Shown: positions 8,667 through 16,682, counted from the stretch's first letter. The stretch is DNA of 50,365 nt from Candidatus Poribacteria bacterium WGA-3G (GCA_000406005.1 ASZN01000043.1:1-50365), one strand, 5' to 3'. Program-made: numbers and translations. The notes: a model not told the origin generated them from the letters alone.

Positions 8667-9742
8667 TAGTTCGAATTCTTTTTTTGTTGCTCTGCCTTCA
8701 GTCTGTTTTTTTGCCCATCGGTTTTGCGCAAGAGAGTTGAGGTGCCTGAAGCAATCCCGCGATTCCACGTGGCGGGATCGGTGAAGTCAGTTTGACTTCA
8801 GGAGAAATCCGTAAATTTCAGAGCACTTTCAGTATGATGCGCTGGTTTAATGCAGAAGGCGGACACTTGGAAACCAAAGGGGTTTCGCCAGAAGGTAGCG
8901 TGATAGACGTACCACTGCACCGACACTATGTCAATCTGAATATATTTCGGATTGATGTCGGATTGAAGTATCAACTCTCTTCGGAATGGGTGCTGGAAGC
9001 CAATATACCGTACGAGACCAAAGCGCAAGAGGCGACACTTGAAGATATTGATCCGGTCACGCCTGCGGAGTGGGAAGCGATTAAACGGAATCGCGACAAT
9101 CATCATAGAAATGAGACTTACATCGGATTTGCCGATGCGGATCTATTCTTAGGTTATCGGATGCAAGGACTGTTTGGAGAGAACGATTTTTTGATGGGGC
9201 GTGTTGGAACAACGATTCCGTTGGGTAAAATCGAAGAGGACCCTTGGAAACTCGGCGATGCCGGACTTGAGCATCTCCATATCCAGTTCGGTACGGGTAC
9301 GTTCAATCCGCTTGCCGATTTGTTTTATAATCTGCCCATCTACAAAGGGTTAAATGCGAGTGCGAGTGTCCGTGGGAAATTGCCGTTCTATGAGAATAGC
9401 AAGACCTATCGCGGTTCCAGAGAGGTTACTTACACGGGCGGTTTAAGTTATCGTGTCAGTGATTGGCTTACGTTCCAAGCTGGATACCTCGGTTTTTATC
9501 AATCTTACGCGCAATGGGCAGGTGAACGGGACATCAATACCGGACTCCGGTTCAGCATGGCATCGTTTGGCGCATCCGTCGTAACGCCTTATGATCTTCC
9601 TTTGTCTCTATCAGTGATGCTCCCTTTACACCAAGAGACACTCTATGACGACACCGATGCCTTATTGGATGGTGTATACGAGGAGAGTGATGCCTTTAAA
9701 TTCGGGCCTTTGCTATCGTTAACAGTGCTCTACGGATTTTAG
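8663..9742 (+). CDS. candidate selenoprotein: outer-membrane beta-barrel with two in-frame TGA codons (putative Sec)
   Basis: The ATG at 8663 opens a typical signal peptide (MIVRILFLLLCLQSVFLPIG, then FAQES). The same frame meets TGA at 8738-8740, Gly-Ala, TGA at 8747-8749, then SNPAIPRGGIGEVSLTSGE and a long barrel with no further stop until 9742. That gives 359 residues if both TGAs are read, producing a U-G-A-U pair analogous to a CxxC motif just after the cleavage site. The mature part has alternating amphipathic strands and ends ILTV-like with LYGF, a terminal aromatic residue usual in outer-membrane barrels. A TTG start at 8792 would give a secreted barrel without its signal, which is unlikely. 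Hairpins follow the TGAs. It may be a metal or small-molecule channel; the family is not recognised. A degraded gene is the alternative. Confidence 0.7.
8754..8800 (+). promoter_or_regulatory. two hairpins downstream of the in-frame TGAs (putative bacterial SECIS elements)
   Basis: Hairpin A pairs ATCCCGC (8754-8760) with GCGGGAT (8772-8778) around an 11-base loop that starts with G. The loop begins 20 bases after the first TGA. An alternative pairing, ATTCC (8762-8766) with GGGAT (8774-8778), leaves loop ACGTGGC 17 bases after the second TGA. Hairpin B pairs TGAAGTCA (8782-8789) with TGACTTCA (8793-8800) around GTT. Spacings for the first two are close to the 18 bases in fdhF-type SECIS elements. 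The assignment is inferred from structure only. Confidence 0.5.
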
Positions 9743-9766
9743 GATACCGCTTTCATTGAGGAAGAA

Positions 9767-11938
9767 ATGATGAAACTATCGAAACGCCGCTTCACAACGC
9801 AAGGAATTAGGTTTATGACATCGTATACAAGTAGATGTTGCATAATGCTAATGGCACTCGTTTTTTTTCTCAGTTGTGGGCTGCCGAATAATCCGTATCC
9901 GAAGTCTGAACGCAACGAGGAAATCTACTATAGCACGTTTCCCGAAGAGCCGAAACACTTTGATCCAGTGATCTCCTACAGTTCGGATGAATATAGGTTC
10001 ATTCAACAGATTTATGAGCCACCTTTGCGATACCACTACTTGAAGCGACCTTACACATTGGTTCCATTGACAGTGGAGGCTATCCCGCAACCGCGTTATT
10101 ACGACGATCGCGGAAGGCAGCTGCCATCAGATGCACCCGCAGCGTCTGTGGCGCGGGCGGTCTATGAAATTCGGATACGTCCCGGTATTATGTACCAACC
10201 GCATCCGTGTTTCGCCAAAACTGAAAGCGGAGCGTTGCGATACCATGATTTAGAAGAAGCGGATGTGTCGGGGTTTGCCGAGATCAAGGATTTTCCGATG
10301 ACGGGGACGCGTGAACTTATCGCGGCTGATTATGTCCACCAGATAAAACGGATGGCTGATCCGCGTCTCTCCTGTCCTATTCTCAGTACGTTGGCGGATT
10401 ACATTCTCGGTATCAACGCGTATTCAGCTGCCATTGCTAATGGACAAAACGACGCTCCGTTTCCGGGTGTAGAAGTCGTGGACCGGTATACCTATAGGGT
10501 TATTCTCAAAGCGAAATATCCGCAATTTGTTTATTGGTTGGCGATGCCGTTCTTTTCACCAATGCCTAAAGAGGCAATCGATTTTTACAATCAACCCGTT
10601 ATGAAAAAACGGAACATCACAATTGATCGGTTTCCTGTCGGGACAGGTGCCTATCGTATAGAGACGCTCCTTGCACACAAAGAGATAGTTCTCGTCAAGA
10701 ACGAGAATTTTCGGGTAGAACGCTATCCGTCGAGTGGTGAACCGGGAGATAGGGAAGCCGGACTTCTCGACGACGCATGGGAGATCGTCCCGTTTATACC
10801 GAAGGTCGTTTACAAATTAGAAAAGGAATATATTCCGCGATGGAATAAGTTTTTGCAAGGGTATTACGATAATTCGAGTATCTCATCAGATACGTTTGAT
10901 AGTGCAATCGATTTTGGCGAAACGGGGGATCCGAGTACAAGTGAGGAATTGAAAGCGAAAGCTATCGTCTTACGCACCAGCGTGGAGCCGACGACTGTTT
11001 ATCTCGCTTTCAATATGTTAGATGATACCGTTGGTGGGTATACACCCGAAAAACAGAAGCTCCGTCAGGCGATTTCGATTGCCTTGAATTACGAAGAATA
11101 TATTGAGATTTTCCGCAACGGACGCGGTGTTGTATCACACAGTCCACTTCCACCCGGTATCTTTGGTTATGAAGCGGGTGAATCCGGAATTAACCCTTAT
11201 CTTTATAACTGGGATGCAAGCACGAAGCGTCCAGTGCGAAAATCCGTTGAAGAGGCACGCCAGCTGCTCGCTGAAGCCGGTTACCCGGGCGGACAGGATC
11301 ATAAGGGGAATCCGCTTATCGTCTCTTTTGACAATACATGGACTTCGGCGGGTGCCACGTCCCAATTGACATGGATGCGGAATAAATTAGAGCAGATCGG
11401 TATCACGATGGAGAGTCGAACCACAGATTACAATCGGTTTCGCGACAAAGTGAAAAACGGGAATTTTCAGATCATCTATTGGGGATGGCATGCCGACTAC
11501 CCCGACGCCGAAAATTTCTTGTTCCTCCTCTACGGTCCGAATAGTAAAACCTTACACGATGGCGAAAACGCTGCGAACTACGATAATCCTGAATACAATA
11601 GCCTCTTTGAAGAGATGAAAAATATGGAGAACTCACCCGAACGGTTAGCACGTATCCGTGAGATGAACCGACTGTTACAGCGTGACGCGCCTTGGGTCTT
11701 CGTTTATCACCCTGTTAATTTTGGGCTGTCGCACCAGTGGCTGAAGAACTACAAACCGAGTTCTTTAGGCGGTGGAAACTTCAAGTATTTTCGCATCAAT
11801 GCCGACCAGCGTTCAAAAAGCCGTCAAGTGTGGAATAAACCTATCGTCTGGCCCCTTTGGTTGTGCCTCGGACTGCTAATTTTAGGGACGATTCCGGCTG
11901 CGATCACAATTTGGAAACGAGAGAGAGGGACACAATAG
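9767..11938 (+). CDS. ABC transporter substrate-binding protein, family 5 (oligopeptide type), with C-terminal membrane segment
   Basis: A 723-residue solute-binding protein of the family 5 type, which carries peptides, nickel or similar ligands to an ABC importer. N-terminally there is a basic stretch, a hydrophobic core and a lipobox-like FFLSCG with Cys37, so it is probably a lipoprotein. Typical text includes YYSTFPEEPKHFDPVISYSSDEY, LRQAISIALNYEEYIEIF, GQDHKGNPLIVSFDNTW and DYPDAENFLFLLYGPN. Unusually, about residues 691-715 form a second hydrophobic segment (VWPLWLCLGLLILGTIPAAI) followed by a basic tail, so it may be anchored at both ends. GAGGAAG precedes ATG 9767. The permease gene starts 6 bases downstream. 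No ATPase gene is linked. Confidence 0.88.
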   Translation: MMKLSKRRFTTQGIRFMTSYTSRCCIMLMALVFFLSCGLPNNPYPKSERNEEIYYSTFPEEPKHFDPVISYSSDEYRFIQQIYEPPLRYHYLKRPYTLVPLTVEAIPQPRYYDDRGRQLPSDAPAASVARAVYEIRIRPGIMYQPHPCFAKTESGALRYHDLEEADVSGFAEIKDFPMTGTRELIAADYVHQIKRMADPRLSCPILSTLADYILGINAYSAAIANGQNDAPFPGVEVVDRYTYRVILKAKYPQFVYWLAMPFFSPMPKEAIDFYNQPVMKKRNITIDRFPVGTGAYRIETLLAHKEIVLVKNENFRVERYPSSGEPGDREAGLLDDAWEIVPFIPKVVYKLEKEYIPRWNKFLQGYYDNSSISSDTFDSAIDFGETGDPSTSEELKAKAIVLRTSVEPTTVYLAFNMLDDTVGGYTPEKQKLRQAISIALNYEEYIEIFRNGRGVVSHSPLPPGIFGYEAGESGINPYLYNWDASTKRPVRKSVEEARQLLAEAGYPGGQDHKGNPLIVSFDNTWTSAGATSQLTWMRNKLEQIGITMESRTTDYNRFRDKVKNGNFQIIYWGWHADYPDAENFLFLLYGPNSKTLHDGENAANYDNPEYNSLFEEMKNMENSPERLARIREMNRLLQRDAPWVFVYHPVNFGLSHQWLKNYKPSSLGGGNFKYFRINADQRSKSRQVWNKPIVWPLWLCLGLLILGTIPAAITIWKRERGTQ

Positions 11939-11944
11939 ACAGAA

Positions 11945-12925
11945 ATGGTTACCTATATCGTACGGCGAATTCTCTACGCGATCCCTATCTTAATAGGCGT
12001 GAACCTCATCGTCTTTTTCCTCTTTTTTGTCGTTAACTCGCCTGACCAGATGGCACGGAAAATCCTCGGTGAGAAGAATATTACACAAGAAGATGTTGAC
12101 AATTGGAAAAAACAGAACGGATACCACTTACCACTCTTTTTCAATACTGAGGCATCTGGCGGTGGACATTTTACGGAGACGATCTTCTTTCAGAAAGCAG
12201 CGAAACTCTTTGTCTTTGATTTCGGGACATCTGATACAAACAACATTGACATAACGGCGCAGATTTCGCAACGGATGTGGGCAAGTCTCGCAATTGCTTT
12301 GCCGACGTTTATACTCGGACTTCTCGTGAATATTACGATTTCTATGATTGTGGCTTACTATCGGGCAACTTACGTCGATTTCTGGGGTACAATCGTTGCG
12401 GTGACTGTTATGTCTGTCTCCTCTCTCTTTTATATCATTGGTGGGCAGTGGTTGTTTGGAAAAATGTTGCGTCTGTTTCCGATTTCAGGTTATGATTCCG
12501 GGGCACACATGTTAAAATTTGTAATTTTACCTGTGGTTATCGGTATCATCAGTGGCATTGGTAGCGGTATCCGCTTCTATCGAACGATATTCCTTGAGGA
12601 GGTAAATCGTGACTATGTGCGGACGGCACGAGCGAAAGGCGTAAGCGAAGCCGGCGTTCTCTTTAAACACGCACTCAAGAACGCAATGATCCCGATCTTG
12701 ACGAATGTTGTATTGGCAATCCCGTTACTCTTTCTCGGCAGCTTGGTAATGGAGGCATTTTTCGCCATTCCGGGGTTAGGGAGTTTCACCATCGAAGCGA
12801 TTCAGGCACAGGATTTCGCCATTGTGCGGAGCATGGTCTATCTCGGTTCTGTCCTGTATATTGTCGGTTTGTTGTTAACCGATATTAGTTATACGCTCGT
12901 TGATCCGCGCATTCGGTTTGGATAA
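11945..12925 (+). CDS. ABC transporter permease, DppB/OppB type
   Basis: A 326-residue inner-membrane permease of the binding-protein-dependent importer family. It starts MVTYIVRRILYAIPILIGVN, the usual DppB opening. A periplasmic loop of about 90 residues follows the first membrane helix, then five more helices. The cytoplasmic EAA loop is clear, DYVRTARAKGVSEAGVLFKHAL, with the conserved Gly, and the C-terminus GLLLTDISYTLVDPRIRFG is the standard ending. A DppC-type partner normally follows DppB, but the next gene is an unrelated small membrane protein. It probably works with the solute-binding protein encoded upstream. Confidence 0.93.
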   Translation: MVTYIVRRILYAIPILIGVNLIVFFLFFVVNSPDQMARKILGEKNITQEDVDNWKKQNGYHLPLFFNTEASGGGHFTETIFFQKAAKLFVFDFGTSDTNNIDITAQISQRMWASLAIALPTFILGLLVNITISMIVAYYRATYVDFWGTIVAVTVMSVSSLFYIIGGQWLFGKMLRLFPISGYDSGAHMLKFVILPVVIGIISGIGSGIRFYRTIFLEEVNRDYVRTARAKGVSEAGVLFKHALKNAMIPILTNVVLAIPLLFLGSLVMEAFFAIPGLGSFTIEAIQAQDFAIVRSMVYLGSVLYIVGLLLTDISYTLVDPRIRFG

Positions 12926-12937
12926 GAAAGCAAAAGT

Positions 12938-13369
12938 ATGATTTCACAAAATAGAAGTTATCAAATTATGCAAGGCGTGATGAGTCTCCTGTTAGGGTGT
13001 ATTAGTATCATCTTATTGGTAATGCTACGGCATTCAGGCTATTCGAGTGTCATCCTGATCTGTTTCTTTGCTGTAGGGATCACCCTAATTTTTTCTGGGG
13101 ACTATCTCCTCAATCCGTTCAAGTTGCCGATCACGCCGCTGAAGCAGGAATTCGCGAGCGATATCGGTCTTATCGCTTATGGTGTCCTCTATTTCAGCAT
13201 TGCGATGTCGAACCTACTCCAGCGGTTTACAATCGATCTGCCAATCTTTTTACAACCGGTTTGGGTGCGACGCGGATTGGCAGGCATCGGGATCGTTCTG
13301 ATGACAGCAGGCATTTACGGCATCTACCATCTATGTGCCGGTCAATTATCGGATGATCCGTTGGAATAA
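12938..13369 (+). CDS. small integral membrane protein of unknown function
   Basis: A 143-residue protein with four predicted membrane helices, around residues 10-28, 33-50, 68-88 and 105-128, separated by short loops. The second loop contains LLNPFKLPITPLKQEF. No family is recognised. It starts 12 bases after the DppB-type permease stop and is co-directional, so it is probably the last gene of that operon. It is too small for a DppC-type permease and lacks an EAA loop. An accessory role in the transporter is only a guess from position. Confidence 0.7.
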   Translation: MISQNRSYQIMQGVMSLLLGCISIILLVMLRHSGYSSVILICFFAVGITLIFSGDYLLNPFKLPITPLKQEFASDIGLIAYGVLYFSIAMSNLLQRFTIDLPIFLQPVWVRRGLAGIGIVLMTAGIYGIYHLCAGQLSDDPLE

Positions 13370-13417
13370 GAAACGCTCTGAACGTTTTTTATGTGAAATT
13401 GGTCTTCAAGGAACCAA

Positions 13418-13723
13418 TCATTTCGCGATAATCACGGCGTAGCGGAGGGGTGTTTCACCGATGTTGCGTATCCCGTGCAACACGTGACAATCGACATGAA
13501 CGGCTTCGTTGTCGCTGACACGGTGCGTCTCTTCCCCAAACAAGACTTCCCCTTCTCCAGAAAATACATAGAAAATTTCCTGTCCGTCGTGTGTATGCGG
13601 CGGGTGTGCGCGTTGCCCCGGACCGACTTCCGAGATGTGAAGATGGAGTTGGTCCCTATCCGCGCCAGTCTCAAAGACAAATCGGTTAATGCCTTTAACA
13701 TCGGTTCTGATCTCTTTTTCCAT
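13418..13723 (-). CDS. cupin-domain protein
   Basis: A 101-residue single-domain cupin. The two cupin motifs are seen: HPPHTHDGQEIFYVFSGEGEV, with His, His and Glu metal ligands, and DNEAVHVDCHVLHGIRNIGE, with the second-motif His. It could be a small metal-dependent isomerase, dioxygenase or sugar-binding protein; the sequence does not distinguish these. A -35 TTGACA (13944-13939) and -10 TACATT (13921-13916), 17 bases apart on the minus strand, could serve it with a leader of about 185 bases. It is convergent with the transporter operon and divergent from the aquaporin gene. Confidence 0.87.
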   Translation of the reverse strand: MEKEIRTDVKGINRFVFETGADRDQLHLHISEVGPGQRAHPPHTHDGQEIFYVFSGEGEVLFGEETHRVSDNEAVHVDCHVLHGIRNIGETPLRYAVIIAK

Positions 13724-14055
13724 GAGAATTTCTCCTTCGATATTACTTGCGAAACAGTATTTACTTTAATGATTTGGGAATTATAGTAGATCCCGTAATT
13801 ATCTTTACAACGGCGGGGTTCCAAACCCTGAAGAAACACCCCAGCAAAAACCCTGCATTGGAGTGTAGATAGATATTGTCCTTCAAAGTGTAAACTTATT
13901 TTCCGATTTTACTATAATGTAGCATGTTCATCAGGAATTGTCAATTCGCAAATCAAATTACAAAGATGTGTAAATATTTTGTCAAAAGTTGGCAGTAAAA
14001 TAATTGTTAGGAATAGTTATCTGATGGTTCAATTTCAAATCCAAAACGGAGTTTC
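13724..14055. other. divergent intergenic region between the cupin and aquaporin genes
   Basis: This 332-base gap between divergent genes contains the minus-strand promoter candidate TTGACA-17 bp-TACATT (13944 to 13916) and a plus-strand TATAAT at 13913-13918 without a good -35. The two candidate -10 boxes overlap on opposite strands, so if both are used the promoters would compete. No coding region is supported; longer frames here are shadows. Confidence 0.45.
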
Positions 14056-14709
14056 ATGAATACGAAGAACTTAATCGTCGAATTTATCGGCACCTTCGCG
14101 TTGATTTTTGTTGGTGCTGGAGCAGTGGCAATAGATGTAGGAGGTTTGACAGGTGCTGCGTTCGCTCACGGTTTCATCGTTATCGCGTTTATTTATGCTT
14201 ATGGGTACATCTCTGGTACGCATATCAACCCAGCGGTGACACTCGGCTTGCTGATAGCTGGAGAGATTGAATTTGTTCCTGCGCTCGGATACTGGATTGT
14301 CCAATTTCTTGGCGGGATTCTGGGCGCGCTTCTGCTTAATGTTTTGCTTCCGAATCCGGGCGATCTGGGTGTGACAATTTTGAGTGAAGGTGTTACACCT
14401 GTTCAAGGACTTGTTGTAGAAATCGTGCTCACGTTCTTTCTCGTCAATACAATTTTCAATACTGCTGTGAACCGGAAGGCAGGCAACTTCGCGGGGCTCG
14501 CAATTGGGTTGTCGCTGATTGCCTGTATCTTTATGGGCGGTCCATTGACACGCGCCTCACTTAACCCAGCACGGACATTGGGGCCTGCTATCTTTAGCAC
14601 AGATCCTCAGTGGGGTAACATTTGGCTCTATTTTGCAGGACCGTGCGTTGGTGCAATCCTTGCTGCACTTCTCTATATGGGTGTTTTGAAAGACCAAGGA
14701 GAAGCGTAG
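14056..14709 (+). CDS. aquaporin / glycerol facilitator (MIP family)
   Basis: A 217-residue MIP-family channel with six membrane helices and both half-helix signatures: GTHINPAVTLG after helix 2 and ASLNPARTLGPA after helix 5. The opening NLIVEFIGTFALIFVGAGA is characteristic. Several short small residues at the selectivity positions resemble water-selective aquaporins more than GlpF, but the pore filter was not assigned. It would conduct water or small neutral solutes across the inner membrane. A bidirectional terminator follows at once. It is a single-gene unit facing hsp20. Confidence 0.93.
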   Translation: MNTKNLIVEFIGTFALIFVGAGAVAIDVGGLTGAAFAHGFIVIAFIYAYGYISGTHINPAVTLGLLIAGEIEFVPALGYWIVQFLGGILGALLLNVLLPNPGDLGVTILSEGVTPVQGLVVEIVLTFFLVNTIFNTAVNRKAGNFAGLAIGLSLIACIFMGGPLTRASLNPARTLGPAIFSTDPQWGNIWLYFAGPCVGAILAALLYMGVLKDQGEA

Positions 14710-14730
14710 CCCAATCATGGACAAAAAGAG

Positions 14731-14759
14731 AAGGCTGGCACATTACGCGCCAGCCTTTT
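14731..14759. terminator. bidirectional intrinsic terminator between aquaporin and hsp20
   Basis: AAGGCTGGC (14731-14739) and GCCAGCCTT (14749-14757) form a perfect 9-bp stem around a 9-base loop. TTTT follows on the plus strand, and CTCTTTTTG follows on the minus strand. It sits between the convergent aquaporin and hsp20 genes and can serve both. Confidence 0.85.
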
Positions 14760-14800
14760 CCAATATAAAACCCACTAGAGATGGATTTAAAGATTCTATC

Positions 14801-15232
14801 TTAAGACGCTGTTGTAATCGGGACTTCAGTCGGTTTAGCGACCTCCGGCTTCGGAATCGACAACGTCAACACACCGTCAGTGTAATCGGCTTTGATGTCG
14901 TCTGCCGCCACATCCGATGGGAGTGTAAATCTCCGTTGGAAGCTCCCATAACGGCGTTCAACACGACGGGAATTTTGCGTATCTTCACTGTTTTCCTGCC
15001 GTTTTTCGCCACTAAGGGTCAAGAGGTTATCTTTGATGGAGACAGAGAGATCGTCCTTTGCGACCCCGGGGAGTTCAGCGCGAACTTCAAAGCCGTTGTC
15101 TGTTTCGGAAATATCGACTGAAGGTGTCCAGTTGTATGTGTCTGCATCGGTTCTCATGCGTGTTGGCGCAAAGAACGGGCTATAAAATCTGAATGGGTTC
15201 CTTGCGGGGTTGCGAAGCGTCAAATAAGTCAT
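14801..15232 (-). CDS. small heat shock protein, Hsp20 / alpha-crystallin family
   Basis: A 143-residue ATP-independent chaperone. The alpha-crystallin domain runs from about residue 40 to 133: PSVDISETDNGFEVRAELPG, DDLSVSIKDNLLTLSGE, RRYGSFQRRFTLP, and the terminal DYTDGVLTLSIPK, which contains the AxxxxGVL-type signature. A short N-terminal arm (LTLRNPARNPFRFYSPFF) and an I-x-I-like tail (VPITT) are present. The frame is open further upstream to 15418, but ATG 15232 is chosen because AGGAG lies 8 bases before it and the sigma54-type promoters end upstream. Regulation by sigma54 is strongly suggested by three near-consensus promoter sites upstream. Confidence 0.93.
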   Translation of the reverse strand: MTYLTLRNPARNPFRFYSPFFAPTRMRTDADTYNWTPSVDISETDNGFEVRAELPGVAKDDLSVSIKDNLLTLSGEKRQENSEDTQNSRRVERRYGSFQRRFTLPSDVAADDIKADYTDGVLTLSIPKPEVAKPTEVPITTAS

Positions 15233-15273
15233 TTTTGTTCTCCTTTTGAATTTTGTTTCTGTAAATGTTGTGT

Positions 15274-15289
15274 GCAAGTTCCGTGCCAA
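15274..15289 (-). promoter_or_regulatory. sigma54 promoter P1 upstream of hsp20
   Basis: Reading the minus strand, TTGGCACGGAACTTGC matches the sigma54 consensus TGGCAC-N5-TTGC completely, with the GG and GC elements correctly spaced. The start site would be near 15262, about 30 bases before the hsp20 ATG and just upstream of its AGGAG. Confidence 0.8.
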
Positions 15290-15337
15290 TCTTTTCTGAG
15301 GCGTTTTCAAGATGTTTGCCTCTCTATTTTCTACGCA

Positions 15338-15353
15338 GCAAGTTCCATGCCAA
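15338..15353 (-). promoter_or_regulatory. sigma54 promoter P2 upstream of hsp20
   Basis: Minus strand TTGGCATGGAACTTGC differs from the sigma54 consensus at one base. It shares flanking AAAAGA and TTGC context with P1, which suggests duplication of a promoter unit 64 bases apart. Confidence 0.7.
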
Positions 15354-15402
15354 TCTTTTCTTCTGAGGCAACGGAAGCCTGTTTGCTTCTGCTTGTATAT
15401 AA

Positions 15403-15418
15403 GCAAATTGTGTGCCAA
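15403..15418 (-). promoter_or_regulatory. sigma54 promoter P3 upstream of hsp20
   Basis: Minus strand TTGGCACACAATTTGC is again a full match to TGGCAC-N5-TTGC. Its spacer differs from P1 and P2, so it is not part of the same recent duplication. Confidence 0.75.
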
Positions 15419-15585
15419 ACGTTCTGTTATCGACTGATGAATTCAGATCGGAGCGGTTGTGGGAGTTGTACTGAGGGTTCCTGTAGGTGTAGTCTACACA
15501 TCGCAAAGGCGCGTAGAGAAACCGGTTGAAGCGATATTGTATAGTGTGATTTGCTGGAATATTGATAGGAAAAGAGACCGCCAAA

Positions 15586-15601
15586 TTGGCACACGCCTTG
15601 C
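15586..15601 (+). promoter_or_regulatory. sigma54-type promoter P4 on the opposite strand
   Basis: Plus strand TTGGCACACGCCTTGC matches TGGCAC-N5-TTGC. It sits inside an inverted repeat GCCAAATTG (15580-15588) / CAATTTGGC (15623-15631). Transcription would start near 15613 and run antisense into the uridine kinase gene. No plus-strand coding gene follows, so it may make an antisense RNA, or be an unused site. Confidence 0.5.
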
Positions 15602-15663
15602 CACTGTGGCACTTCGGTATGTCAATTTGGCTTTGGTGGTAAAGGTTCGTTTTAGAGGCGCGC

Positions 15664-16320
15664 TTAAAAAGTAGACGGGCTGCCTTCTTGAATTCTGGCA
15701 CGGATTGCGGCGATAAGCGTGTGTAAGGCAACCGGATTTTCATTTTCAAAGGGGATAACAAGGTCTGCGTACTGTTTGCAAGGTTCGGTATAGACGGGGA
15801 AGTTAGGTAAAACATCGCGTCGGTACCAGTTGATCGCCCACTCCAGATCACCGCCGCGTTGTGCGACATCACGGAGCATCCGTCGTAGGACCCTCTCGTG
15901 CGCATCGACATCGAGGAACAGTTTGATGTCCATCAAATCACGGAGATCTTCACTCCAGAAGATGAGGTGTCCCTCGACAATGACGACATCGCTTGGTTGG
16001 ATACTCGTCTTTTCGTCACCGCGCTGTGCGCCACGGGTGCCGGGGGTCGGAACATCAATAGCCTTTCGCGAGCGTAGTTTCTTGATGTCTGTAATGAGAG
16101 CATCCCATAGGACAGCGTCCGGGTGATTTGCGGTAATCACGCGCTCACGTTCTGCTTCTGAGTATTCCGACCAATCTCGGAAATAGGAATCTTGATTGAG
16201 TACAACAGGCGAAAACCCCGAGAGTTCTTCCGCCAATGCTCTGGCAAATGTCGTTTTCCCTGAAGCCGACCCCCCCATAATCCCGACAGTGATGGGGGTG
16301 GAATTTTTATCTATTAGCAT
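15664..16320 (-). CDS. udk: uridine kinase
   Basis: A 218-residue P-loop kinase of the uridine kinase family, which phosphorylates uridine or cytidine in pyrimidine salvage. The Walker A motif GGSASGKTT lies at residues 16-24. VVLNQDSYFRDW contains the family's catalytic Asp and NHPDAVLWDALI follows. DVVIVEGHLIFWSEDLRDLMDIKLFLDVDAHERVLRRMLRD is the middle block with lid arginines. GGAGAATCC precedes ATG 16320. PyrE is also encoded in the window but far away. The C-terminal part beyond residue 150 is somewhat divergent, so a related kinase such as phosphoribulokinase-like or nicotinamide riboside kinase cannot be fully excluded. Confidence 0.85.
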   Translation of the reverse strand: MLIDKNSTPITVGIMGGSASGKTTFARALAEELSGFSPVVLNQDSYFRDWSEYSEAERERVITANHPDAVLWDALITDIKKLRSRKAIDVPTPGTRGAQRGDEKTSIQPSDVVIVEGHLIFWSEDLRDLMDIKLFLDVDAHERVLRRMLRDVAQRGGDLEWAINWYRRDVLPNFPVYTEPCKQYADLVIPFENENPVALHTLIAAIRARIQEGSPSTF

Positions 16321-16512
16321 GGATTCTCCATCTATATTCTATTGTCGAATTTAAGTTTTTTATGTTAGCACACTTCGGCGGGCGTGTCAACCTATTTTGT
16401 CGATTGCTCAGAACCGCACTGTTCTTTTGTAACGTCAATTTTCCGATCGCGTGTGCTTCCTTTAGCGACACTTACTGACCACTGATGGCTGACTGCTTCG
16501 GAAAAAAGAAAT

Positions 16513-16541
16513 TTGACTTGTAGAAAAAAATGTGTTATCAT
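16513..16541 (+). promoter_or_regulatory. sigma70 promoter of the DAHP synthase leader
   Basis: TTGACT (16513-16518) and TATCAT (16536-16541) are separated by exactly 17 bases. Transcription would start near 16548 and give a leader of nearly 490 bases before the attenuator. The 192 bases between the udk start and this promoter contain no gene. Confidence 0.75.
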
Positions 16542-16682
16542 ATATTAAAAGTTAGGTACAGACAACGCTGAGACAGTTTAACAACATGTAAACGTTTTTT
16601 CGCAAATAACGTCTTAATAGCATAAGTTGCTTTCGAGACGTGTGGGTAAGTTTTTTACTTACGCAATTCCACTGAGAATTTG

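Noticed and set aside
8792..9742. A separate gene starting at TTG 8792
   Set aside because: It would lack a signal peptide although the barrel needs one, and a signal peptide lies in the same frame upstream, across the TGAs.
13432..13839. 135-residue minus-strand ORF
   Set aside because: It overlaps the cupin gene in another frame and shows no family features.
15233..15418. N-terminal extension of Hsp20 to 15418
   Set aside because: It covers the sigma54 promoter sites and has no homology to Hsp20 arms, and ATG 15232 has a good AGGAG.
15324..15911. 195-residue minus-strand ORF across the promoter region and udk
   Set aside because: It overlaps udk out of frame and covers sigma54 promoter sites; its residue pattern is not protein-like.
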